A stretch of 64,000 nt of DNA, taken from the NCBI GenBank assembly GCA_964412195.1, contig CAYPNP010000020.1, forward strand, positions 1-64,000, in the 5' to 3' direction. The translations under genes were made by a program, and so were the position numbers. Below, in pieces: positions 10,052 through 20,888 of the stretch (positions are counted from its first letter, which is position 1; every line of letters starts with the position of its first letter). Origin of the DNA: CAYPNP01 sp964412195 (GTDB lineage: Bacteria; Acidobacteriota; JAAYUB01). The notes below the pieces were generated by a model. The model was not told where the DNA came from and made no database searches. It worked only from the letters and a program-made list of their open reading frames with translations.

Positions 10052-12193
10052 ATGAAACACAACCGACTCCAGACCGCCTGCCTGGCGCTGCTGCTGTTCG
10101 TCCTGATCCCGGCCGCCCTCTTCGGGGCCGAAAAGGAATTCAAATACCCGGCGCTGCGGGACCTGAAGGTGCCCGCCGTGGAAACCGGCAAGCTGCCCTC
10201 GGGCATGAGCGTGTACTTCCTGGAAGACCACCAGGTGCCGTTGGTCCGCTTTTATCTCATGATCCACGCCGGCACCGCCTACGATCCGCCAGACCGCGTC
10301 GGACTGGCCGCCGTCGCGATGGAGCTGATCCGCTCCGGCGGCATCACCGGCAAATCGGGAGACGAACTGGACCAGATCCTGGACAGCATGGGCGCTTCCA
10401 TCGACACTTCCGTAGACGCCACCTCCGCCTCCATCAGCGCCACTTGCCTGCCTCAGGACGCTCCGGTCATCCTCGAGTACATCGACCAGATGCTGCGGGA
10501 CCCGGCGCTGGCCCAGGACAAGCTGGACCTGATCAAGACGCAGATGCGCAGCGCCATCTCCCGCCGCAACGACAATCCGGCCCAGATCGCCGACCGCGAG
10601 TTCCAGAAGCTGGTGTACGGCGACAAGAGCCCCTACGCCCGGGTGATGGAGTACGAGCACGTCGAACGGATCACCCGCGACGACGTGGCCGCCTTCTGCC
10701 GCCGCTTCTTCCAGCCGGATTACATCCACCTCGGCTGCTGGGGTGATTTCAAGACGCCCGAGATGAAGGGCCTGGCGGAGAAGCTCTTCGGCAACTGGCA
10801 GGGTGACGGCCGGCCAGCCCCCGCCTTCCCCGCCGTGACCACCCAGCCGGCGGCATCCATCCGCCTCGTGGTGAAGAACGACGTCAACCAGTCCAACATC
10901 CGGCTGGGCCACCTGGGCGTCACCATGGACAACCCGGACTACTTCGCCGTCGAGATGATGAACAGCGTGTTCGGCAGCAATGGCTTCCTCTCACGGCTGA
11001 TGCAGATCGTCCGGACGGAGAAGGGCCTGACTTACGGCATCCGCGGCTCCATCGGCAGCGAGATGGCCTACCCGGGCCTGTTCAGCGTGGGGACGTCCAC
11101 CAAGTCCGAGTCCACCGTGGACGCCATTCAGACCATCGAGCAGGAAATCCGGCGCATCCAGGACCAGCCCGTGACCCAGCAGGAGCTGGACATCGCCAAG
11201 GAAGCCTTCCTGAACAGCTTCGTGTTCCGCTTCGAATCCTCCTTCCGCTTCCTGGTTCGGCGCATGGAGCTGGCGTACTACAATTACCCGCCCAACTTCC
11301 TTGAGACCTTCAAGGCAAACGTGGCCAAGGTGTCGGTGGCGGACATCCAGCGCGTCGCCCGCGAGTACCTGCGTCCCGGCCAGCTGGTGGTCCTGGTGGT
11401 GGGCAAGCCGGCCGACTTCGTCAAGCCGCTGGACGCTCTGGGGCCGGTGACCGAGCTGGACGTCACCATCCCGCCCCCGCCTTCCGCCCAGGACACGGCG
11501 CCGGCCGCCACGCCTGCGTCCCTGGCCAAGGGCAAGCTGATGCTGGGTCGGCTGGTGGAGGCCATGAAGGCCGGCGATGCCCTCGACGGCCTGACGGGCG
11601 TCCGCATGCAGCAGGACATCTCCCTGAAGGTCGCCCCCCAGATGGAGATCGCCGCCTCGGTGGACAACTACCTGGTGCTGCCCGACAAGCTCTACTCCAA
11701 GCTGAGCAGCCCGATGTTCACGCTGACCCGCGCGTTCGACGGGAAGGCCGGTTGGATGATCTCGCCCCAGGGAGCGAAAGACTTCTCCGAGGATGAGATC
11801 AAAGACGCCCGCGAGAACATCGAGCGCACGCCGCTGGTGATTCTGAAGGGATCGCTGGTGGAAGGCTTCCAGGCCATCGCCGTCGGGAAGGAGGAGATCC
11901 AAGGCAAGTCCTACGACGTGGTCTACATCCCCCAGGGAGAGGGCAAGGGATTCCGCCTCGGCCTCGATCCCGAGACGGGGATGCTGGGCGCCATGGTCTA
12001 CACCGGCAAGCGCGGTCCGGAGCCCGGCAAGTTCATCCAGATCTTCACCGAACCGGCGGCCTTCGGCGCGATCCAGTACCCCGCCAAGAGCGAGACTTTC
12101 TTTAACGGCGAGAAGTACATGGGCTCCACCGTCAAGTCCATCGAGCTTAACCCGGCCGTCCCCGAGGACCTGTTCAAGAAGCCGGCCCAATAG
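10052..12193 (+). CDS. M16 family peptidase, non-catalytic subunit with extra C-terminal domain
   Basis: About 713 aa with signal peptide (CLALLLFVLIPAALFG). Residues to about 480 are an M16 pair of domains, but the zinc motif is replaced by VGLAAVAMELIRSGG, so this subunit cannot bind the metal in the usual way. The conserved Arg/Tyr segment needed for substrate binding in partner subunits is retained (FLVRRMELAYYNYPP). After a Pro/Ala linker near 480 there is a further domain of about 200 residues (LVEAMKAGDALDGLTGV to the end) resembling lipoprotein-carrier-type (LolA-like) beta sheets; that assignment is by eye. It follows the catalytic subunit by 23 bp and the operon ends in the nested inverted repeat at 12205. 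Confidence 0.85.
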   Translation: MKHNRLQTACLALLLFVLIPAALFGAEKEFKYPALRDLKVPAVETGKLPSGMSVYFLEDHQVPLVRFYLMIHAGTAYDPPDRVGLAAVAMELIRSGGITGKSGDELDQILDSMGASIDTSVDATSASISATCLPQDAPVILEYIDQMLRDPALAQDKLDLIKTQMRSAISRRNDNPAQIADREFQKLVYGDKSPYARVMEYEHVERITRDDVAAFCRRFFQPDYIHLGCWGDFKTPEMKGLAEKLFGNWQGDGRPAPAFPAVTTQPAASIRLVVKNDVNQSNIRLGHLGVTMDNPDYFAVEMMNSVFGSNGFLSRLMQIVRTEKGLTYGIRGSIGSEMAYPGLFSVGTSTKSESTVDAIQTIEQEIRRIQDQPVTQQELDIAKEAFLNSFVFRFESSFRFLVRRMELAYYNYPPNFLETFKANVAKVSVADIQRVAREYLRPGQLVVLVVGKPADFVKPLDALGPVTELDVTIPPPPSAQDTAPAATPASLAKGKLMLGRLVEAMKAGDALDGLTGVRMQQDISLKVAPQMEIAASVDNYLVLPDKLYSKLSSPMFTLTRAFDGKAGWMISPQGAKDFSEDEIKDARENIERTPLVILKGSLVEGFQAIAVGKEEIQGKSYDVVYIPQGEGKGFRLGLDPETGMLGAMVYTGKRGPEPGKFIQIFTEPAAFGAIQYPAKSETFFNGEKYMGSTVKSIELNPAVPEDLFKKPAQ

Positions 12194-12204
12194 CCACTCA
12201 ATCC

Positions 12205-12382
12205 TCACCACAAAGGCACAAAGAACACAAAGAAACCTGAACGCTGAAATCTGAACGAAAACAAAACGGGGAATCCGGAGTTTGATCGCTCCGGATTCCC
12301 CGTTCAGCGTTCAGTGTTCGACGTTGGATGTTCAGCGTTCGATTACCGGCTTGCCTTTGTGGCCTTTGTGCCTTTGTGGTGA
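12205..12382. repeat. 178-bp nested inverted repeat, possible bidirectional terminator
   Basis: Three nested sets of complementary arms. The outer arm TCACCACAAAGGCACAAAG (12205-12223) is perfectly complementary to 12364-12382. The middle arm CTGAACGCTGAA (12237-12248) matches 12303-12314. The core hairpin has a 16-bp perfect stem (12265-12280 with 12289-12304, containing GGGGAATCCGGAG) around an 8-nt loop. It lies exactly between the convergent M16 operon and the ribbon-helix-helix gene, where a terminator working both ways would be expected. Confidence 0.85.
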
Positions 12383-12388
12383 ATGTAT

Positions 12389-12736
12389 TTACTGCGCTTC
12401 GCGGCGCAGGTCTTCCCTTATCCGCTGGATCTCCCCGATCTTTTCGTCGATCTTGCGAAAAAGTTCCTCCCGGGACTTGATCCCCTCCCGGGTCAGGAAC
12501 GAGACGGCCTCCGAGCGGGTGTGGCAGATTCCCGCCTCCAGCAGCTGCTCGATCCGGCGGATGGAGTCGTCGTCCAGGCGCACGGAAATCACGGTCTGCC
12601 GGTGCAGCACCTTCACCTCGGCGACAATGTGCTCCGCCGTCTTCACCAGTTCAGTGCCGACTTCCTCGGCCGCCTTGCCGGCCGAGTTGACGAATTTCTT
12701 GAAGTTCTCCTTCAGCTCTTTCTTGGTCTCGGTCAT
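12389..12736 (-). CDS. ribbon-helix-helix (CopG/MetJ-type) DNA-binding protein
   Basis: 115 aa. The central segment TVISVRLDDDSIRRIEQLLE followed by TRSEAVSFLTREGI is a ribbon-helix-helix fold: one strand, two helices, with the SRSEAV-like turn. Before it lies an amphipathic helical stretch (residues 1-45) rich in Lys, Glu and Ala, and after it a charged helix (SREELFRKIDEKIGEIQRIR) that may dimerise. A strong ribosome site (AAGGAGG, 8 nt before ATG) supports the start. No toxin-like gene is adjacent, so a lone repressor is more likely than an antitoxin. Direct and inverted repeats just upstream may be its own operator. Confidence 0.75.
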   Translation of the reverse strand: MTETKKELKENFKKFVNSAGKAAEEVGTELVKTAEHIVAEVKVLHRQTVISVRLDDDSIRRIEQLLEAGICHTRSEAVSFLTREGIKSREELFRKIDEKIGEIQRIREDLRREAQ

Positions 12737-12747
12737 GGTACACCTCC

Positions 12748-12777
12748 TTACGAGATTACCTGTAACATAGTTACGAG
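12748..12777 (-). promoter_or_regulatory. candidate operator upstream of RHH gene
   Basis: Direct repeats TTACGAG at 12748-12754 and 12771-12777 flank an interrupted palindrome GTAACATAGTTAC at 12762-12774, all within 45 bp of the start of the ribbon-helix-helix gene. RHH proteins usually bind such short repeated half-sites and repress themselves; assignment is inference. Confidence 0.35.
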
Positions 12778-12869
12778 TCTACATGCAAGAAGGTTTCATG
12801 TAATTTCGAAATATTTCATGCGACGATAGATTCTTTGACAATCGAGGAGAATTTGGTGAGGAAGTAATA

Positions 12870-13070
12870 TGCCAGGCTCCGTCATCACCCGGAGGCCGGC
12901 AGGCGGTCAGTACCGGCAGGCGTCAGCCACCGGCGCGAGATGTCACGCAACTACTTAGTTTTCTTAAAGATGCAGATCGTCGCCTCCAGCTGAGTCAAGA
13001 TGCCCGCCGGTAGCTGACGCTTACCGGTACTGACCGCTTGCCCGTGTCCGGATTGTGACAGAGCCTGGCA
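12870..13070. repeat. MITE-like dispersed repeat, copy 1, with nested terminal inverted repeats
   Basis: Outer inverted ends TGCCAGGCTCCGTCATCAC (12870-12888) and GTGACAGAGCCTGGCA (13055-13070); inner inverted ends GCGGTCAGTACCGG (12903-12916) and CCGGTACTGACCGC (13024-13037). The inner element is repeated in opposite orientation at 33452-33584 with roughly four in five bases identical by eye. No coding capacity. It occupies much of the gene-free interval 12737-13234, in which nothing else is recognised. Confidence 0.8.
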
Positions 13071-13234
13071 CTGACACCGGCCTTCCAGGTAGTCCCGGTC
13101 AGCCGGCCCGGGAACCCAGCCATCTCCAGAGATTGATGCGTTTGTGCCAATAATGCGATCGTGCCAAGCTTTGTCTCACTCCTCAATCCGGAGTTCCGGG
13201 GGGGCCGACCCGGACTACCCGTGCTTCCTGGGAT

Positions 13235-15310
<2,076 letters not shown>

Positions 15311-15407
15311 GCACACCTCGGGCCCTTCCCGGGCCAGCCGCTATTCTACTACCGGCCAAGGTGACGCGCCGCGGATTTTGTGCTATAAACCCTCGGAGGT
15401 CGACGCA

Positions 15408-18086
15408 ATGGATGAAATCAAGGCCGAGTCGGTCGATATCCAGGAATACCTGGCCGTCCTGAAGAAGAACAAGTGGCTGATCCTCGCCTGCGTGGTGGCG
15501 GCGCTGTTCGGCACCGTGATCTACAATGAAACCCAGACGCCCATCTACGCCGCCCGGGTCCGGCTGGAAGTCAAGAGCACCCCGCGGGCGCTGCTGACCG
15601 AATATAGTTACTATTCCGACTGGTGGACCAAGGAACGGGACCTGAACACCCACTTCGAGATCCTGAAGAGCGCGAACATCATGGAGCGGGTCTGCAGGAA
15701 AGCCCGCCTGCAGGAGGTGCTCGCGCGGGACCAGGCGCCCCAGTCGGGACTGAAGAAGTTCTTCGCCGGCCTGGTTTCCCCGGCGGGCCCGGACCCCGGC
15801 CAATCCCCGGCCAGCTCCAAGGGTGATCCGGGGGACAAGGCCGATCCCCTGGCGGCCAGCCTGGTCAAGGCCCTCACCATCGAACCCGTCAAGGACACCA
15901 ACCTGGCCGACATCCAGGTGGAGCACTCGAATCCGATGGTGGCCTACCTGACCGCCAACACCATCGCCGAAGTCTACGAGGACTTCATCCTGGAGACCCG
16001 GTTCGCGGAAATCCGCAACATGATGAACATCTACACGGACCAGATGGTGACCCTGAAGAAAACCCTGCGGGAGTCGGAAGAGCGCTACCTCGACTTCATC
16101 CAGAAGACTGGCATCTCCTCCCTGCAGGACAAGAAGGAGATCACCCTGGAAGGGCTGTCGGACCTGAAGCTGAGCTACACCGACACCCGGATCAAGCGGG
16201 CCGAGCTGGAATCCGACCTGAAGGCCCTGGAAACCGTGGCCTCCGGCGACCTGGACCGGATCCTGCAGGCACCGCTGCTGGACCAGAACGGCGCCCTCAA
16301 CCAGCTGAAGCAGGACATCCTGGCCACCCAGCTCCAGCTCCTGGAACTCCAGAAGAAGTACCGCCCGCAGCACCCGGAGGTGGTGAAGAAAGAATCCCTG
16401 CTCCAGACCCTGAAACAGAAGTTCCGCGAGCAGCTGGACACCTACCTGCAGGGGAAACGGGCCGAGCTTGAGTCCCTGCAGGTCAAGGAGCGGGAGCTCG
16501 CCCGGGCGATCCAGGAGCACGAGAGCCGGGCCATCCAGGACTCGTCCGTGTCGTTGCAGTACAAGCGGCTGAAGGACGAGTTGGAATCCAACAAGGCCCT
16601 CTATGAAACCCTGCTGAACAAGGTCAAGGAGCTGGACATCACGAAATCGTCCCGGGACAGTTCCATCCAGGTGGTGCAACAGGCGGCCCTGCCCCAGGGT
16701 CCCGTCCGCCCCCGCAAGGGCCTGAACCTGATCCTGGGGCTGCTGCTGGGCGTGCTGGGCGGGATCGGCCTGGCGTTCGGCCTGGAGTACGTCGACAACA
16801 CATTCAAGAATCCCAGCCAGATCAAGTCGATCCTGAAAGTGCCCACCCTGGCGATGATCGAGAAACTGCCGGCCAAGGGGCGGGACTGGCAGCTGCCCGC
16901 CATCGAATCCGCCAAGGAGCTTCCGGCCACCTTCACGGAGGCCTTCCGCTTCCTGAAGACCAACCTCGCCCTCACCACGGTCAATCACCGGCACGCCACC
17001 TTCCTCGTGACCAGCACCGGCGCCGGCGAGGGCAAGACCACGGTGGCCGCCCAGCTCGCCGCCGCCTTCGCCCGGGAAGGCCGGGAAACCCTGCTGGTGG
17101 ACCTGGACCTGCGCAAACCCAGGATCCACCAGATGTTCGGGATCTCCAACGGAAGGGGCTTCACCTCCCTGATGCTGGACCCCTTCTCGTTCATCCCCCT
17201 GTCAGGCGATCTGAGCGAATTCCCCATCACCAACATCCTCTACCTGCTGATCAAGAGCGAAAAATCCGGCGTCCTGCAGGTGCGCGCCGAAACCGGCGAG
17301 TACCGGGTCTCCCTGGTCGGCGGCAAGATCGCCCAGGTGGACTCCTCCCGGCGGGAGGAGACCGACCGGCTGGGTCAGCTGCTGGTGCGGAAGGGCGGCC
17401 TCCCCGCCGACGCCCTGCCGGCGGCCATCGCCGAGGCGTCCCGGCGCGGGGAACGGCTGGGGGAATACCTGTTCTCCACGGGGCGGATCCCGCTGCCGCC
17501 GCTGGTCGAGGTCCTGCTTCACCAGCTCACAGCGACATTCTCCCAGCTGATCCAGGTGAACGCCGGCGCCTACGCCTTCGAGGAAACGGAGGACCTGTTC
17601 TACCACCCGGAGATCCTGGCCCGCCTCGACTCGGAAGCCAAATTCATGGAACTCTTCGACGCCCGGCTCGGCCGCCTCGGCGACGCCCCCGAGCGGTTCG
17701 CCATCTCCCCCACCGCCATCGAGCGCCTGTTCGTGCTGCCGGCCGGCCCCCGCCCGCCCGATCCGGACGACGTGCTGACCTCGGCCCGGGTTTCCACTGT
17801 CCTCCACCTGCTGCGGCGCCACTTCCAGACCATCGTCGTCGACTCGCCCCCCGCGGCGCTGGTTTCCGACTCCAACACGCTGTCCCCCCAGGTGGACGGG
17901 ATCATCTACGTGGTGCGCTACGGCAGCTTCCCCCGGAAGCTCATCCAGAACACGCTGGAGCGGATCCGCGCCAACGGCGGGCGGGTGATCGGCGTCGCGA
18001 TGAACGCCGTCAACCTGCGGCGGGAGTCGTACCTCGACGACCACTACTACTACGCCGAGTACTACCGGCGCGGTCCCGACGCCTGA
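15408..18086 (+). CDS. Wzc-like BY-kinase / polysaccharide co-polymerase with DUF4388 insert
   Basis: 892 aa. An N-terminal Wzz domain begins DIQEYLAVLKKNKWLI with a first membrane helix near 25-40; a long periplasmic coiled coil (about 190-420) and the second helix near 445 follow. The cytoplasmic tyrosine-kinase domain has Walker A STGAGEGKTT (536-545), Walker A' LLVDLDLRKP (562-571), Walker B IVVDSPP (809-815) and a C-terminal Tyr cluster (Y875, 880-882, 885-886). Between Walker A' and Walker B, residues about 599-726 form a DUF4388/PATAN domain (SGDLSEFPITNILYLLIKSE onward), which is not normal for this family. It should control chain length and export of the exopolysaccharide made by the convergent minus-strand genes that follow 6 bp later. 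Confidence 0.9.
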   Translation: MDEIKAESVDIQEYLAVLKKNKWLILACVVAALFGTVIYNETQTPIYAARVRLEVKSTPRALLTEYSYYSDWWTKERDLNTHFEILKSANIMERVCRKARLQEVLARDQAPQSGLKKFFAGLVSPAGPDPGQSPASSKGDPGDKADPLAASLVKALTIEPVKDTNLADIQVEHSNPMVAYLTANTIAEVYEDFILETRFAEIRNMMNIYTDQMVTLKKTLRESEERYLDFIQKTGISSLQDKKEITLEGLSDLKLSYTDTRIKRAELESDLKALETVASGDLDRILQAPLLDQNGALNQLKQDILATQLQLLELQKKYRPQHPEVVKKESLLQTLKQKFREQLDTYLQGKRAELESLQVKERELARAIQEHESRAIQDSSVSLQYKRLKDELESNKALYETLLNKVKELDITKSSRDSSIQVVQQAALPQGPVRPRKGLNLILGLLLGVLGGIGLAFGLEYVDNTFKNPSQIKSILKVPTLAMIEKLPAKGRDWQLPAIESAKELPATFTEAFRFLKTNLALTTVNHRHATFLVTSTGAGEGKTTVAAQLAAAFAREGRETLLVDLDLRKPRIHQMFGISNGRGFTSLMLDPFSFIPLSGDLSEFPITNILYLLIKSEKSGVLQVRAETGEYRVSLVGGKIAQVDSSRREETDRLGQLLVRKGGLPADALPAAIAEASRRGERLGEYLFSTGRIPLPPLVEVLLHQLTATFSQLIQVNAGAYAFEETEDLFYHPEILARLDSEAKFMELFDARLGRLGDAPERFAISPTAIERLFVLPAGPRPPDPDDVLTSARVSTVLHLLRRHFQTIVVDSPPAALVSDSNTLSPQVDGIIYVVRYGSFPRKLIQNTLERIRANGGRVIGVAMNAVNLRRESYLDDHYYYAEYYRRGPDA

Positions 18087-18092
18087 TCCCGG

Positions 18093-20879
18093 TCAGAACT
18101 TGAGGGTTTGGAATTCCCGGCGCACGTCCGGGTCGGAGGGATCTTCCGCCAGCAGCCGGCGGTAGAATTGAAGCGAACTCTCCCGCTCGCCCGCCAGATA
18201 GAAACAGCGGGCGGCCTTCAGGGCATAGCGGCGTTCCGCGGGCCTCAATCGGACCAGTTGATCGTAGGTCTCCGCCGCGGCGTGGTAGTGCTGCTGGCGC
18301 TCCTGCAATTCGCCCAGGAATTCCCACAGCACGACCTCTTCGGGGAACAGCCCGACCGCCACCAGCAGCTCCTGGACGGCCTGGTCCAATGACTGCTGGG
18401 CCAGCAGGGCGCGGCCCAGGCTGAGGTAGAGCAGCGGCTCCCCGGGGTAGATCCGCATGATCCGCCGGATGGCTTCCTCGGCCCGCAGCGGATCGCCAGC
18501 GGAGCTGTACAGCCCGACCAGTCGATCCAGCGCTTGCCGGTCGTCGGGATAGCGGCGGCGGTAAAGCTCGTAAGCCGCGATGGCGGCGTCCCGCCGGCCG
18601 AGTTGCTCCTGGACGGTCCCCTCGAGAAACGGCAGGCAATCCGGAGGATCGGGAAACAACCGCGCCTCGTTCAGAAACTCCAGGGCGGTCTCCGGCTGCT
18701 TCAGGGCCAGGAAGAATCGGACCGCCGCACCGAGGCTGTCCCTCGACCACCCGGCGGCTTCGCAATACCGCCTCCAGAGGGACTTGCTTTCGGCCAGCCG
18801 GCCCTCCCGGATGGCCAGCTCCGCCGCCAGCCCCGTCCACTCCGGGTCGGGACCGTCCGCATGGCCGCCGCGGCCCAGGGCCAGCTCCCGAGCCGCGGCG
18901 TCGAGCTGCCCTTCCTCCAGGTCCCATCGCGCCAGGGTCCGGCGGATACCCGGCTGCCGGGGCTTCTGCTCCAGCGAACGCCGGAAGGCCGCCCGCGCCA
19001 TCTGGCGGAATACCGCGTCCCCGAAGTACGGCAGGAAAATGGAGTGGGCTCCCAGGTCGGGCTCCAGGAAGATGGATTCCTCGACGTGCCGCCTCGCCTC
19101 CGCGGCCTGGCCCTGGCGGATCAAGGCCACGGCGATGACGTCGTGGAAGTAGGGATTGTTGGGGTCCCGTTCCAGGGCGCGGCGGTAGTATCCCAGGATC
19201 TTGCCCGGCAGCGGCCCCGTCCCGCGGGCCGGCGCGATCTCCGCCTGTTCCATCGCCCGGAGGATGGGGGCCATCCGCGGGCCGCTCAACGGGACCTGGC
19301 CGAGCTGCCACCCCGCCTCCAGCAGCATGCCCGCCCGGAGCCAGAACAGCCCGACCTGCGGGAAATGGCCGATCGCCGCCTGGTAGGACCGCCACGCGGG
19401 GAGGAAGGCCTCATGCTTGGCCATTCCGGAGCGGGTCCGGCTGGTCCAGTATTCCGCCCGGTCGAATTGCGCCTCGGCGTTGAGCGGATCCAGGGCCAGG
19501 CTCGCTTCCAGACCCGCCAGCCCCCGGGCGGGATCTTCCCCGGCCAGCAGCTGCCGGGCCCGTTCCAGCGGCAGCGCCGCGGTCCAGAGGTACAGGGCCA
19601 TGGCGGCGGCCAGGACGGCCGGCGCGAACGCCAGCCGCGGCACGGCGACGGTTTTCTTCGCGCGCGCATTCCCGGCCGCGGCCCCCAGGAGGACTGCCAG
19701 CGTGAAGGCGAAGGCGAAGCAGTGTATCTGGAAATCGAACCCGATCTCCACGCAGGCGGCCAGTAAGCCGGTGAGCGTGGCCAGGAAGAGCTGGCGCTTG
19801 GCGGGCCGCCGCGAATTCCAGAAACCGCCTGCCAGCAGCCGGTACAGCGCCGCCAGGAGGAACGCTCCGGCCAGACCGGCCGGCAGGCCGCCTTCGGCCA
19901 GCGCCTGCAGGTAGTCGCTGTGAGCATACCACGCATGGCCGTTCAGGCCGGGCGGCCGGAAGGCCGGGAACAGCCAGCCGTACAGGCCCGGTCCGGCCCC
20001 GGTCACCGGGTAGCGTGCGATCATTCCGGCGGCGGACTTCCAGATCTCCAGCCGGCTGCCGATGCTCTCCACCTGCTCCGCCGTCGCGCTGCGCTCCAGC
20101 CGGAGGAACACCGGCTCCAGGCCGACGCGCAGCAGCAGACCCAGCAGCAGCACGGCGGGGATGAGCATGACCCAGCGGTTCGGGCGCTTCTCGGAGCGGC
20201 GTCCCGCGGCCATCACGCCCATGCCCAGCATCGAGACGCCGGTCGCCACCCACGCGCCGCGGGAGAGGGAGAAGACGATACCGGCGCCGATCGCCGCCCC
20301 GCCAAGAGCCAGCAGGATGCGGGCCGGCAGGGTGCGGGCCTGGGCGAAGAGCACCAGGCTGAAGGGGAACGCCAGCGAGAGATAGCCGGCAAAATGGTTC
20401 CGGTTCACGAAGGTGCCGTGGGCGCCGCCCAGGACCGGATCGAGGGTCACCCCCCAGACCTGCTGCACGCCCAGGAGCCAATTCCACAATCCCCAGAACG
20501 AGGTCCCGGCCGCCACCACCACCAGCCCCAACGCCAGCTTTTCCCACAGCTTCAGGTCATCGCAGACGAAGGCGGCGAGGCAGAAGGCCCAGACGAGGGC
20601 CAGCCAGTAGACCGCGTCCTCCGCCGAAACGCGCCGGTTTTGGCTGAAGACTCCGGCCAGGGCCAGGGTGAGGACCGACAGGGTGAGAGCGAGGGCCAGT
20701 TCCGCCGGCAGTTCCAGACGATCGGGAGACGCCTTCCGGGACACGGTCCCGAACGCCAGCAGAGCGGCCAGGAATGCGGCCGCCAGGCTGTACTCCGGCG
20801 TCACTCCTCCGAAGTACAGGGGGGCGCTGACCAGGACCCCCGCGAGGAACACCCAGGCCGCGCGCGCGTGCAGGCTCAT
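18093..20879 (-). CDS. O-antigen ligase/Wzy-like polymerase fused to TPR domain
   Basis: 928 aa. The first 440 residues contain about a dozen hydrophobic helices with the family signature region GTFVNRNHFAGYLSLAFP and SLSRGAWVA, then a periplasmic loop with ARYPVTGAGPGLYGWLFP and HAWYAHSDYLQALAEGG, all typical of Wzy_C/WaaL ligases. Residues about 450-928 are soluble TPR-like repeats (for example PENPYFHDVIAVALIRQGQ-type units and EPLLYLSLGRALLAQQSLDQ). It should polymerise or attach exopolysaccharide on the outer face of the inner membrane, with TPRs binding partners. It is convergent with the Wzc-like gene and lies 9 bp downstream of the Wza-like gene on its own strand. Confidence 0.85.
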   Translation of the reverse strand: MSLHARAAWVFLAGVLVSAPLYFGGVTPEYSLAAAFLAALLAFGTVSRKASPDRLELPAELALALTLSVLTLALAGVFSQNRRVSAEDAVYWLALVWAFCLAAFVCDDLKLWEKLALGLVVVAAGTSFWGLWNWLLGVQQVWGVTLDPVLGGAHGTFVNRNHFAGYLSLAFPFSLVLFAQARTLPARILLALGGAAIGAGIVFSLSRGAWVATGVSMLGMGVMAAGRRSEKRPNRWVMLIPAVLLLGLLLRVGLEPVFLRLERSATAEQVESIGSRLEIWKSAAGMIARYPVTGAGPGLYGWLFPAFRPPGLNGHAWYAHSDYLQALAEGGLPAGLAGAFLLAALYRLLAGGFWNSRRPAKRQLFLATLTGLLAACVEIGFDFQIHCFAFAFTLAVLLGAAAGNARAKKTVAVPRLAFAPAVLAAAMALYLWTAALPLERARQLLAGEDPARGLAGLEASLALDPLNAEAQFDRAEYWTSRTRSGMAKHEAFLPAWRSYQAAIGHFPQVGLFWLRAGMLLEAGWQLGQVPLSGPRMAPILRAMEQAEIAPARGTGPLPGKILGYYRRALERDPNNPYFHDVIAVALIRQGQAAEARRHVEESIFLEPDLGAHSIFLPYFGDAVFRQMARAAFRRSLEQKPRQPGIRRTLARWDLEEGQLDAAARELALGRGGHADGPDPEWTGLAAELAIREGRLAESKSLWRRYCEAAGWSRDSLGAAVRFFLALKQPETALEFLNEARLFPDPPDCLPFLEGTVQEQLGRRDAAIAAYELYRRRYPDDRQALDRLVGLYSSAGDPLRAEEAIRRIMRIYPGEPLLYLSLGRALLAQQSLDQAVQELLVAVGLFPEEVVLWEFLGELQERQQHYHAAAETYDQLVRLRPAERRYALKAARCFYLAGERESSLQFYRRLLAEDPSDPDVRREFQTLKF

Positions 20880-20888
20880 GATGCGGGA

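Noticed and set aside
12995..13186. Small gene in the interval between the RHH gene and uvrB
   Set aside because: It lies in the dispersed repeat, has no ribosome site or domain, and its codon use is unlike neighbours.
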